Below, piece by piece: positions 7,840 through 15,482 of a stretch of DNA of 64,000 bases (position 1 is the first letter of the stretch; every line of letters begins with the position of its first letter). The translations under genes and the position numbers were made by a program. The notes under the pieces are model-generated. The model worked only from the letters and a program-made list of their open reading frames with translations. It was not told where the DNA came from and did not search any database. The stretch spans positions 1,251,174 to 1,315,173 of the forward strand of contig CP151667.1 of the NCBI GenBank assembly GCA_038400315.1, given 5' to 3'. The stretch is from Isosphaeraceae bacterium EP7. GTDB lineage: Bacteria; Planctomycetota; Planctomycetia; Isosphaerales; Isosphaeraceae.

Positions 7840-8854
7840 GAGCAGTTCCCTATTGAACGTGGCGATATCCCGAATGATGAAACCATCCAAGGATATTGGC
7901 CGCTTTGTCTGACCTCAGGCCGTCTCCCATCGCGCCGATCAGGTCGTCCACGCTCCTCGCCTCGGCCGATCGCAGGGACTCCTTGAGCTTGCTGAACATC
8001 GCCTCGATCGGGTTCAGGGCGGGGCTGTAGGCCGGCAGGTAGCGGACCTCGGCGCCGGCGGCGGCGACCAAGCGGGCCACCTCGGCAGTCTTGTGGCATG
8101 AGAGGTTGTCCATCACCACGATGTCACAGGGCCTGAGTGTCGGGGCCAGGCACTCGCCGATGTCGGCCTCGAAGCAGGCGCTGTTCGTCGCCCCGTCGAA
8201 GGCCAGGCAGGCCCCGATGCCGCCGAGGCGGACCGCCGCGGTCAGGGTGAGCACCTTCCAGTGGCCGTGCGGCACCGCCGCGTCGACCCGCTTGCCGCGC
8301 GGGGACCGTGCGTACCGCCTGGTCATCGCGGTCGTCGCGCCGCTCTCGTCCAGGAAGACCAGGCGGGACGGGTCGACGCCGGCGAACTCGGCCCGCCAGG
8401 CCACCCTGGCCTCCTTCAAGTCGGGCCGGTCCTGCTCGGCGGCCCGGGTCGACTTTTTTTGCGCGTGATGCCCAGCCGTCTCAGCGCCCGGTCGGTGGCC
8501 GAGGTGCCGCGGGCCACGCCGGCGGCGGCCGCCAGTTGCCTGAGCGTGGCATCGGGATCGGCCGCGACGGCGTTGCAGAGCCGCTCGGCCGCCTCGCCGG
8601 AGAAGGCCGGGGCCCGGCCCCCGCCGTGCGGCCTCGGCGCGATCGAGCCGGTCTCCCGGCGCCTCTTGAGCAGCAGGCGGACCCAGGACTGGCTGACGGA
8701 GAATCGTTCGGCGACCTCGGCGCGCGTCTGAATCCCCTCATCGCAGGCGGCAATGACCCGCTCCCGCAGGTCCATCGAGTATGCGGCCATTCTCCGTGCC
8801 CTCCTATCACGGAGAATCGGAGAAAAGCACGCCACGTTCAATGGGGAACTGCTC
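7840..8854 (-). mobile_element. IS630-family insertion sequence B
   Basis: The element is 1,015 bp with 24-bp terminal inverted repeats, 7840-7863 and 8831-8854, matching at 23 of 24 positions (outer sequence GAGCAGTTCCC-ATTGAACG). A TA lies at both ends (7838-7839 and 8855-8856), the expected target duplication. The near-identical ends suggest a recent or still mobile copy. It interrupts a leftward gene. Confidence 0.92.
7850..8790 (-). CDS. IS630 transposase B, made by -1 frameshift
   Basis: ATG 8790 (MAAYSMDLRERVIAACDEG) follows AGGAGGG at good spacing. The first frame encodes the HTH half (AEVAERFSVSQSWVRLLLKR) and ends at 8416. The catalytic half lies one base back: Asp in LVFLDESGATT, Asp in VVMDNLSCHK, Glu in PALNPIEAMFSKLK, ending at 7850. 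The frames meet at seven A followed by G (8454-8460 on the other strand). A -1 shift there gives KKKSTRAAEQDRPDLKEARVAW, which is the normal continuous IS630 sequence. Zero-frame codons are CGC AAA AAA AGT, so slippage could be ribosomal or by the RNA polymerase on A7. The fused product is about 313 residues. Confidence 0.85.
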
Positions 8855-8856
8855 TA

Positions 8857-8896
8857 GATTCGCCGCCCCCTGAGCGACGACCCCCGGTGGCGGCAA
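8857..8896 (-). pseudogene. 5' remnant of the gene split by IS630 B
   Basis: Removing IS630 B and one TA copy makes the frame at 7130-7837 continue through AAN and VVAQG upstream to a possible TTG at 8896. The true start may lie here or further up, overlapping the divergent HTH gene. No ribosome binding site is evident. Confidence 0.35.
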
Positions 8897-8898
8897 CG

Positions 8899-9180
8899 AT
8901 GGACGAGATGTGCGAGCGTCTGGAGCGGATCGAGCTGATGCTGGCGAGACTACTGGAGCGCGAGACTATCAAGGACCATTACTCCACCGACGAGTTCGCC
9001 AGGCTCGTCGGCAAGGCCGAGTTCACCGTGCGCGAATGGTGCCGCCTGGGCCGGATTGAGGCGGAGAAGCGGCAATCGGGAAGGGGGGCTTACGCCGCGT
9101 GGGTGGTCAGCCATTCGGAGCTCCTGCGTTACCAACAGCATGGGCTGATGACGCGTCCGGCCGCTCCGAACCCTACTTGA
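8899..9180 (+). CDS. small HTH protein, possible excisionase
   Basis: The gene encodes 93 residues. An N-terminal amphipathic helix (MDEMCERLERIELMLARLLER) could dimerise. It is followed by a winged-helix excisionase/MerR-like domain: YSTDEFARLVGKAEFTVREWCRLGRIEAEKR, then a basic RGAYAAWVVS wing. The pattern of S-T-x-E-x-A at the first helix and V-R-x-W-x-x-x-G-R-I at recognition is typical of DNA-binding excisionase-like proteins. It converges on the integrase gene and their ends overlap by 8 bp, supporting a recombination directionality role. A second ATG at 8908 is possible. The partner assignment is inference. Confidence 0.7.
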   Translation: MDEMCERLERIELMLARLLERETIKDHYSTDEFARLVGKAEFTVREWCRLGRIEAEKRQSGRGAYAAWVVSHSELLRYQQHGLMTRPAAPNPT

Positions 9181-10504
9181 AGACCGACCGGATGGCGTCG
9201 CCGATGATCGCCGGGTAGAGGTGCCTGTATCGACGACGCTGCTCCTCAGACTGGTGGCCGACGACCTCTTCGATGATCCGCTGGTCGATCCCCGACGAGG
9301 CCAGGGCGGAGATGAAGCTGTGACGCAGCGCGTGGAGCCCTCGGACCATGGCCCACTCGCCGCCTGCTAGGGTTCGCTTGAAATGCCAGTGGACCTCGTC
9401 GTCCGTCAGGGGCAGCAGCCCGGGGCGTTCCCGCTCGGTGACCCCCCCCAGCCTCTCCACGAGCGTCCCGGGGCGATCCTTCTCCAGGTGGCCGGTCGTC
9501 AAGCTCCGCTTCTTGCTCCCCTGGACCTCCTCAGCATGGGCGAACAGGAGCGTACCGCCCGGGTGGACCTTGATCCATTCGGCCAGTGTGGCTGCAAGAG
9601 GCGCAGAGAGCGGCACCCGGCGGGTCGTGCGCCGCCCGTGCGCCCGCTTCCGCTCCTGAATACTGACCATCCCGCCCTCGAAATCCACGTCGCCGATCCG
9701 CATTTTCAGCAGCTCACCCTTGCGGGCGCCGGTGTGGGCGGCGGTCGCCACCAGGGGGTGGATCCAGGGATGGAGCGCATTCACGCGGACGTAGTCCAGC
9801 AGCTCCACTTCCGGTAAGGTGAGGTAGAGCGAATCCCAGAGGTCGGCGACCCTGGAGGGCGAGAGGCCCGGAATCTGGCGGCGTATCTCGGCATGTGTCT
9901 GGAACGGGGGCTTCTCGTCGGTCTTTCCATACCTCAGGCCGTCGCAAGGGTAACGGCCCGAGACGAGCTTCATGCGGACGCCCCAGTTCCAGGCGGTCCG
10001 GAGCGTGACGATTTCCTTCCTGATCGTGGAGGGGTTGTGCGGGCCTCGGCGGCCCTTAGCCTTGGCCCGCTTGTCCGCATAGCCCTGGAGGTCGGCCAAT
10101 GTTAGGTCGCGGATCGGGAACCGCTCGCCGAGCAGGCGGACGAAGTGCCGGAAATGGCGGTTGATGCCGCGTAGGGTCTGGGCCTCCAGCGTGCCGTTGC
10201 CGTGCGTCTCCAGATAACGGTCGCGCAGGTCGGCCAGCGTAAAAGTCCTGCTGGCCTCGACGGATCCTTCCTCGCCGGCGGACTTCGACGGCATGACGCC
10301 GTCGTTCCTGAGGAAGCTGACGATGTCTGCCTCATGAGGTAGGGCGTCGAATCCCTGTTCGATCCGCATCAACAGGTAGCCGACCTGATCGGCCTTGGCC
10401 TGGGCCTCATCTCGGGTCACTTTGCCGACGCCGAGGGCCTTTTGCTTCCCCTTGTAATTGAAGAGGATGCGAAAGCACTCGTTGCGCTCTTGCATTGCTG
10501 CCAT
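9173..10504 (-). CDS. tyrosine recombinase / integrase of the tRNA-Leu element
   Basis: This is a site-specific tyrosine integrase of 443 residues from the ATG at 10504 (MAAMQERNECFRILF, with GGGGGCG upstream); an in-frame ATG at 10558 would add 18. The N-terminal arm-binding part is followed by a SAM-like core-binding domain (LADLRDRYLETHG to KEIVTLRTAWNWG). The catalytic domain shows Arg in TGARKGELL (about 261), His-x-x-Arg in LHALRHSF (391, 394), His in VGHQSEEQ (417) and the nucleophile Tyr in RRYRHLYP (426 or 430). It lies about 100 bp from the 3' end of tRNA-Leu, a standard arrangement for an element integrated at a tRNA. It appears intact. Confidence 0.92.
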   Translation of the reverse strand: MAAMQERNECFRILFNYKGKQKALGVGKVTRDEAQAKADQVGYLLMRIEQGFDALPHEADIVSFLRNDGVMPSKSAGEEGSVEASRTFTLADLRDRYLETHGNGTLEAQTLRGINRHFRHFVRLLGERFPIRDLTLADLQGYADKRAKAKGRRGPHNPSTIRKEIVTLRTAWNWGVRMKLVSGRYPCDGLRYGKTDEKPPFQTHAEIRRQIPGLSPSRVADLWDSLYLTLPEVELLDYVRVNALHPWIHPLVATAAHTGARKGELLKMRIGDVDFEGGMVSIQERKRAHGRRTTRRVPLSAPLAATLAEWIKVHPGGTLLFAHAEEVQGSKKRSLTTGHLEKDRPGTLVERLGGVTERERPGLLPLTDDEVHWHFKRTLAGGEWAMVRGLHALRHSFISALASSGIDQRIIEEVVGHQSEEQRRRYRHLYPAIIGDAIRSVFK

Positions 10505-10601
10505 ATCGCCCCCACCAATTCCAGTCCAATGTGGCGAGGGCAATCTCACCAATTTCATACCAGGGCGTCGGTGCTCCTCCCTCCAAAATTCTCTAACTCA
10601 T

Positions 10602-10686
10602 TACCGGCGGTGGGATTCGAACCCACACGGGGGTTCCCCCCCGGGGGATTTTAAGTCCCCTGCGTCTGCCATTTCGCCACGCCGGC
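10602..10686 (-). tRNA. tRNA-Leu (anticodon UAA)
   Basis: The 85-base gene reads leftward from 10686. The acceptor stem GCCGGCG pairs with CGCCGGT (one G-U pair), followed by discriminator A at 10602. The anticodon arm GGGGA-CTTAAAA-TCCCC gives anticodon TAA. A long variable arm (CCGGGGGG...) and T-arm GTGGGTTCGAATCCCAC complete a class II tRNA. CCA is not encoded. Its 3' end faces the integrase gene and is the probable integration site. Confidence 0.95.
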
Positions 10687-10711
10687 TTGATCGGATATGT
10701 CGGTCTCTGTC

Positions 10712-11701
10712 TCACTTCCGCCTGGGCAGGGACCACCAGGCCGAGTCGAGTGCCGATTTGTCCTCTTCGGTCAGGGTCAGGGTTGTCGCCGCCAGGCTCT
10801 CGGCGAGTTGCTCGGGGCGACTGGCTCCGATGATGGCCGAGGTCAGGCCCGGCTGCTGGAGCACCCAGGCGACGCTCGCGGTGGCCAGGGAGATCTCTCG
10901 GGCCGCGAAGTGAGACTTCAGTGCTTCGACGGCGTCGAACTGCGCGGCGTGCCAGTAGCGGCTCCGATAGAGCTCGCCCGCCTCGCCCAGGGTGAAGCGG
11001 GTGCCGGGGCGGGGGGGCTCGCCGGGCTGGTATTTCCCGGTCAGGAGGCCTCCTGCCAGGGGGTTATAGGCAATCAGTCCGATCCCTCGGTCGCGGCAGA
11101 GGGGCATCAGCTCGGCTTCGATGTCGCGGATCAGGACATTGTACCTCGGCTGTGCGCAGTCGTAACGCGCCAGTCCCAGGCGATCAGCCGTGCCGTCGGC
11201 CAGGGCGAGCTGCCAGGCCGCGTAGTTCGAGCAGCCAACATACCGGACCTTGCCCGACCGGACCAGGTCGTCGAACGCCCTCAGGCTCTCCTCGATCGGC
11301 GTCTCGGGGTCGGGGCCATGGGCCTGATAGAGGTCGATGTAATCGGTCTTCAGCCTGCGCAGGCTCGCGTCGCAGGCCGCCATGATGTGCCGTCGCGACA
11401 GCCCCTGGTCGTTCGGCCCGTGACCGACCCTCATCCGGCACTTCGTCGCCAGCACGAATCGGTCCCGACGACCCCCCTCGGCGAGCCAGTCGCCCACCAC
11501 CTCCTCTGTCCGGCCGGCCGTCTCGGGGCTGACGGGCAGGGGGTAGCAGTCGGCCGTGTCGATGAAGTTGATCCCACCGGCGGCCGCCGCGTCCATGATC
11601 CGCTTGCCCGTCGCCGCGTCGCTCTGGCCGGCGAACGTCATCGTTCCCAGGCAAAGCTCCGAGACTTTCAGGCCCGTTCGCCCCATTCTTCGCTGCTGCA
11701 T
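10712..11701 (-). CDS. aldo/keto reductase
   Basis: The 329-residue product has the length and TIM-barrel motifs of NAD(P)H-dependent aldo/keto reductases. The catalytic tetrad is visible: Asp48 and Tyr53 in FIDTADCY, Lys87 in VLATKCRM, and His128 in DLYQAHGPD. The C-terminal cofactor segment [15 protein letters not shown] matches the family. The start at 11701 is supported by GGGAG nine bases upstream. It would reduce carbonyl substrates in the cytoplasm; the substrate cannot be told from sequence. It lies just beyond the tRNA-Leu gene, on the chromosomal side of the integrated element. Confidence 0.93.
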   Translation of the reverse strand: MQQRRMGRTGLKVSELCLGTMTFAGQSDAATGKRIMDAAAAGGINFIDTADCYPLPVSPETAGRTEEVVGDWLAEGGRRDRFVLATKCRMRVGHGPNDQGLSRRHIMAACDASLRRLKTDYIDLYQAHGPDPETPIEESLRAFDDLVRSGKVRYVGCSNYAAWQLALADGTADRLGLARYDCAQPRYNVLIRDIEAELMPLCRDRGIGLIAYNPLAGGLLTGKYQPGEPPRPGTRFTLGEAGELYRSRYWHAAQFDAVEALKSHFAAREISLATASVAWVLQQPGLTSAIIGASRPEQLAESLAATTLTLTEEDKSALDSAWWSLPRRK

Positions 11702-11828
11702 CGTCCAAACTCCCTTGTCTGCCCAGGGTTCGCAAAATCGCCCGTCATCCCAGGCCGCAATGTTTCTCGCGTGGTAAACTTAGACCAGTCCTCCGCCCGT
11801 CGGATCCACCCGCGCGAGTTGCTTTGCC

Positions 11829-12530
11829 ATGGATGACGCGAAGAATCCGCCGCTGACGCTGGCCGCATGGAAGGCCGACCAGGTCGCCCTCACGATGGCG
11901 TTCGCCTCGCGTAAGCGGTTGGGCCTGGCCTTCATGGCGATGGGTTGGGCACACCTCGGATGCTTCCTGTTGCTTCAGGCCCTCTATAACCGGGGGTTCC
12001 GCCAGCCACCATTGTACATCGGGATCTGGGTCGCGGAGCTTGGCGCTAACCTCTGGCTGATGCGCCAGTTCTCGGGGCCCGGCTGGGCGAAGTCGACGGC
12101 GATCCTCAGCCTGCTCGTCCGCATCTGGGGGACGTTCCTGCTGCTCTCGTTCACCCTGGTCTCGCTCAACCACCTGATGACGTTCTCGATGGAGTGGTAT
12201 CGCTCGGCCTGGACGACCCTGAGCACGTTCGGCTTCGCCATGACGGCCTACCTGACCACCCCCTGGTTCTTCGTCCCGGCCGTCCAGATGTACTTCACCG
12301 GCCTGCTCCTGGCCATGTATCCCCGGATTGGCTTCGTCGCGTACGGCGTCTCCTGGTGGGCCGCCCTGCAAGGCATCGGCCTGGTCCTGGAGTACAAGCG
12401 GGCGCGGTCGATGGCCCCTGAAGCGTCGACCGCCGGCCTGCTCCGCGCGGGTCGCCCTGGAATCGATCCGGACTCCACCCCCTCCCACGCCAAGGGCCGC
12501 TGGCCCGCCCATGCCGAGGGGCTGAGCTGA
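11829..12530 (+). CDS. hypothetical membrane protein
   Basis: The 233-residue protein has a short polar N-terminus, then about five hydrophobic helices (near residues 34-55, 60-78, 92-118, 133-150 and 157-180). It ends in a polar, low-complexity tail of about 45 residues rich in Ser, Arg and Pro. Trp and Tyr cluster at helix ends. No domain is recognised. Its start is divergent from the aldo/keto reductase, and its end lies only 27 bp from the convergent rhomboid gene. Confidence 0.75.
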   Translation: MDDAKNPPLTLAAWKADQVALTMAFASRKRLGLAFMAMGWAHLGCFLLLQALYNRGFRQPPLYIGIWVAELGANLWLMRQFSGPGWAKSTAILSLLVRIWGTFLLLSFTLVSLNHLMTFSMEWYRSAWTTLSTFGFAMTAYLTTPWFFVPAVQMYFTGLLLAMYPRIGFVAYGVSWWAALQGIGLVLEYKRARSMAPEASTAGLLRAGRPGIDPDSTPSHAKGRWPAHAEGLS

Positions 12531-12557
12531 GCCGAAGGGCTTCCCGTTTCGATCGGT

Positions 12558-13343
12558 TCAGACGCCCGGCAATGTCGGATCCCAGTCGTGGAAGTGGTTC
12601 CTGGCGATGATGGCCCGGGCCCTCTGTCGGAACAGGAGCGCGAAGGCGAGGCCCGCGCCGGCCCCCCCGACGTGGGCCAGGTAGGCCACGCCGCCGGTCT
12701 CGCCCGCCTCTTTCAGCGCGCCGTAGCCGCTCCAGAGTTGCAGCCCGATCCAGAGCCCGATGACGAACAGGGCGGGCATCTCGGTGACCATCCGGAACAT
12801 CAGGACGCGGATCCGGTGGTGCGGGAACCAGATCAGGTACATCCCCATCACCCCGGCGATCGCCGCCGACGCCCCGAGCGTGGGGATGAGTGAATTCGGA
12901 TTCGCCCCGATCTGAAGCGCCGAGCCCGCCAGCCCGCAGGCCAGGTACACCAGGACGTAACGGCCCGTCCCCAGCACTTCCTCGACGTTGTCGCCGAAGA
13001 TCCAGAGGTAGAGCATGTTCCCGGCCAGGTGCATCGGGCTGCCGTGCATAAACATCGCCGTCAGCAGCGTCATCCAGATGGGAATCGCGACCGGGGCCTG
13101 GGGCAGTTCCAGGGGAGGACGTTCGTCGTCGAGGTCGACGTTGCCCGCGCGGGTCGCCGCGACCGTCGGGCCCTGCAGGTCGATATTGTGCGTGATCTCG
13201 TAGGGAGTCGCCGCGTAGGCCACGGTGAACACCTCCCCGCGGTCGATCTGCACCATGTAAGCGATGACGTTCAGCGCGATGAGCACATACGTCGCGATCG
13301 GGAAGATGCTCGTCTTCTCGACATCCCCCAGCGGAAAGACCAT
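12558..13343 (-). CDS. rhomboid family intramembrane serine protease
   Basis: The 261-residue membrane protein carries the rhomboid catalytic dyad: Ser159 in GASAAIAGVMG and His224 in AHVGGAGAG. The supporting motif HGSPMHLAGNMLYLWIFG (His100, His105, Asn109) matches transmembrane segment 2 and the L1 region. A loop of about 55 residues between the first helix and the core (rich in Asp/Pro) is longer than in GlpG. The family cleaves transmembrane substrates within the bilayer; substrates here are unknown. The start is backed by GGAGCTGGG. It follows an Ldh_2-type gene on the same strand, 58 bp downstream. Confidence 0.92.
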   Translation of the reverse strand: MVFPLGDVEKTSIFPIATYVLIALNVIAYMVQIDRGEVFTVAYAATPYEITHNIDLQGPTVAATRAGNVDLDDERPPLELPQAPVAIPIWMTLLTAMFMHGSPMHLAGNMLYLWIFGDNVEEVLGTGRYVLVYLACGLAGSALQIGANPNSLIPTLGASAAIAGVMGMYLIWFPHHRIRVLMFRMVTEMPALFVIGLWIGLQLWSGYGALKEAGETGGVAYLAHVGGAGAGLAFALLFRQRARAIIARNHFHDWDPTLPGV

Positions 13344-13386
13344 CCCAGCTCCCTCTCTCGTTCGGGCACGGACCTCGGCCCATCCT

Positions 13387-13418
13387 CAGCCGCTCAGCCG
13401 CTCAGCCGCTCAGCCGCT
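13387..13418. repeat. four tandem copies of an 8-bp unit at a stop codon
   Basis: CAGCCGCT is repeated four times without interruption. Read leftward (AGCGGCTG) it overlaps the last codons and the stop of the Ldh_2-type gene. Because the unit is 8 bp, gain or loss of a copy would shift the frame of anything read across it. Confidence 0.8.
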
Positions 13419-14223
13419 CGGGCAGGGCCAGGCCCCGGCGAGTCGCCAGGTCAGCCAGTCGCTCGAGCGCGTTCGCCTCGACAACCACTCCTCGCTCGCG
13501 GACCAGGCGCCTGGACGCCTCCCAGGCCGCAGGGGCCAGCCGCCCTGGCGCCTTGGAAGACAATCCCGCGCCCCCGACTCGCCCGTGCAGGGCACCCAAG
13601 TCTTCGATGGCGTGCACCGACAGGGCGAGCACCAGCCAGCCTCCGTCGGGCACCAGGGCACCAATCCAGGGGGCGATCGGCCCGAGCCAGTCCGGCGCCC
13701 CACCTTCTTCCCCGTCCTTGTGCGCGAGTGCGGAGTCGAACACGGCGGGCAGACCCTCGCCGGCCGGCAGGGCCATCGTCCAGCTCGGCCCGGGGCCCAG
13801 CACCACGGCGATCGTCGGGCCCACCGCAAGCTCGGCGGCCACACCCGCGGCGGGCCCCGCGGGGCCCAGGTTCACCACCCGGACCAGGCCCATCCCCACC
13901 TCGCGGGCCTTCTCGCCGGCCACTTCGGCCGCACGGGACAGGATCAGGGGGGGGAGCCCATTCTGGCCATCGAACACACCCGTTGCGGCCTGCTCGCCCA
14001 GGAACCGGCCCCGGGCGTCGACATTCACGCGGCCTTGCTCGGCCCGCTCCAGCCAGTCGACCAGAGTCGACACCCCGAACCGCCCTGCGCCGGCCGAGTC
14101 GAACCAGAGAAGATGCGACACCAACCCCGCGGCATGCGCCGGCGGAACCCCCGAGCATTCGGCCAGATCCGTCGCGAAACGCCGCAACCCATCAAGGCTA
14201 AACCGAGCCTCATCCTTCGACAC
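13402..14223 (-). CDS. Ldh_2-type oxidoreductase, short form
   Basis: The 273-residue product resembles the malate/L-lactate/ureidoglycolate dehydrogenase family (Ldh_2). Its N-terminal helices (RRFATDLAECSGVPPAHAAGLVSHLL) and the following FGVSTLVDWLERAEQGRVN and ATGVFDGQNGLP segments match the family pattern. It also keeps GLVRVVNLGPAGPAAGVAAELA, corresponding to the nicotinamide-binding region. Family members are about 330-350 residues, so this one is about 60-70 residues short, mainly in the C-terminal half. Enzymatic activity is therefore uncertain. The start is a GTG with GAGGGGGG upstream. The stop overlaps the tandem 8-bp repeats. Confidence 0.65.
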   Translation of the reverse strand: MSKDEARFSLDGLRRFATDLAECSGVPPAHAAGLVSHLLWFDSAGAGRFGVSTLVDWLERAEQGRVNVDARGRFLGEQAATGVFDGQNGLPPLILSRAAEVAGEKAREVGMGLVRVVNLGPAGPAAGVAAELAVGPTIAVVLGPGPSWTMALPAGEGLPAVFDSALAHKDGEEGGAPDWLGPIAPWIGALVPDGGWLVLALSVHAIEDLGALHGRVGGAGLSSKAPGRLAPAAWEASRRLVRERGVVVEANALERLADLATRRGLALPERLSG

Positions 14224-14493
14224 CGACCCGCCCCCCTCGCCACTCGCGTTCCGATCCCCTCAACCCCCCAGATTGAACCACGAAGGACCCGCCCGCGGAT
14301 AGATCCGGGTGGCGTGCGACCGCGAAGGGTAAGCATGACCTTATTGGATGTCGACATCCCTGGCGTGCTCGCCGCTCGCCAGCACCAAATTCGCACACAA
14401 GGTCGAAACATTGTGTCGCGAATAAGTTCTTCTTACGCGATTCCGTGGGCGAATAGGGCGATGGTGGCGGCGAGTTGAGTGAGCGGTTTGCGT

Positions 14494-15030
14494 CTAGCTC
14501 GCCGACGCTGCGGCCGCCACCCCGGGCAACGTCCCGAAATCTGGGTGATCCGCCGCATGCCGCGGGACGTGCCTCCAGACGACCTTGGCCCCATCCAGCA
14601 CCAGGAACGCCGGCATCTGCATCACATCCCCGATCGGCTTGCTCCCCAGGTGCCCCTTGGCGATCGCCCGTATCCCGCACGCCCAGACCTTGGGCCCGAG
14701 CAACTGACCGAGCCCCGCCCTGGGCACGTCGAACGCCCGATACAGCCGCTGCTCCGGGTCCGAGACCACCCGAGCCCCCGGCCAGAGCCCTTCCGCGAAC
14801 GATTCCACCTCTGCCGGGTTTCCCATCGCCACGAACAAAACCGGAGGGAACCCAGCGTCCCCCTCGGCCCGTCCCTTCAAATCCGTCAGCAGCTCCCGGC
14901 TGAACGGGCACCCCAGGTGCCGCAAGAACACGACGAGAGTAGGCCGGCCATCGAGTTGATCCCCGAGCGAGCCCGGCCGCAGATTCACCCCGTCGACGGT
15001 GGTTTCAAGCGTGGTTGCAAGAGTCGTCAT
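14494..15030 (-). CDS. peroxiredoxin-like (AhpC/TSA_2) protein
   Basis: The 178-residue protein has a thioredoxin fold: a beta strand TLVVFLRHLGCPFSRELL with one Cys in the peroxidatic position, then FVAMGNPAEVESFAE and SDPEQRLYRAFDV. These are characteristic of the AhpC/TSA_2 (PRXL2-like) group. There is a second Cys later (VWACGIR), which might act as a resolving residue, but this is inference. It probably reduces peroxides or acts as a redox carrier in the cytoplasm. GGAGG seven bases before ATG 15030 fixes the start. A gap of 270 bp without a gene follows downstream. Confidence 0.8.
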   Translation of the reverse strand: MTTLATTLETTVDGVNLRPGSLGDQLDGRPTLVVFLRHLGCPFSRELLTDLKGRAEGDAGFPPVLFVAMGNPAEVESFAEGLWPGARVVSDPEQRLYRAFDVPRAGLGQLLGPKVWACGIRAIAKGHLGSKPIGDVMQMPAFLVLDGAKVVWRHVPRHAADHPDFGTLPGVAAAASAS

Positions 15031-15482
15031 GCGTGGACCTCCATGAAGAGCTTACCAAAAAAACAGGGGGGGCGTGCAGGTGCGAGGACGCCTCGATGTC
15101 CACCCATGCGATTCGATCCGAGTCGACATTGTGGTCGCACGCGTCAGAGGATGCCAGGATGCGTGGGTTCCGCTAAATCCAGCATGCTATGCGTGGGTTC
15201 CGCTAAATCCAGCATGCCTTGAGAATTAACTCTAAAGATTCGCATCCATGGAATCGACGTGGTTTATGTAAGGTAAGAATATAACAAAATAGGATTGGTG
15301 GAGAATTGACGTGGGTAATGTGGCTCAATAGGATGTGGCGACTCTGCGGATGATGTCGATTGTGGCGCAATCGGGACGCTGGCGGCGATCACACCAACGG
15401 CGTGGTCTGCGGGGGATGCGCTGCGCACCGAGATCTGGGGATGTGTCGCACGTCTTACGAGTCAAGCTGCTGGAGAATCATC
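15031..15482. other. 450-bp AT-richer intergenic region
   Basis: This divergent region should hold promoters of the peroxiredoxin-like gene and of the secreted protein at 15483. It includes the duplicated 29-bp repeat (15159-15217), then an AT-rich stretch at 15220-15320 (TTTATGTAAGG, ATATAACAAAATAGG) that stands out in this GC-rich genome and is the best place for a promoter. No coding frame is convincing. Confidence 0.5.
15159..15217. repeat. two tandem copies of a 29-bp hairpin repeat
   Basis: Copies at 15159-15187 and 15189-15217 are identical and separated by one T. Each begins ATGCGTGG and ends CCAGCATGC, so each can fold into a small hairpin with one bulged G. This resembles REP-type elements. 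No further copies were seen in the window. Confidence 0.85.

Noticed and set aside
1-10600. A copy of the tRNA-Leu 3' end that would mark the second attachment site
   Set aside because: I looked for GGTGGGATTCGAACCC-like strings to the left of the integrase and found none, so I did not draw element boundaries.
15159-15217. Start of a CRISPR array
   Set aside because: Only two adjacent copies with a one-base gap and no spacers; no cas genes nearby.
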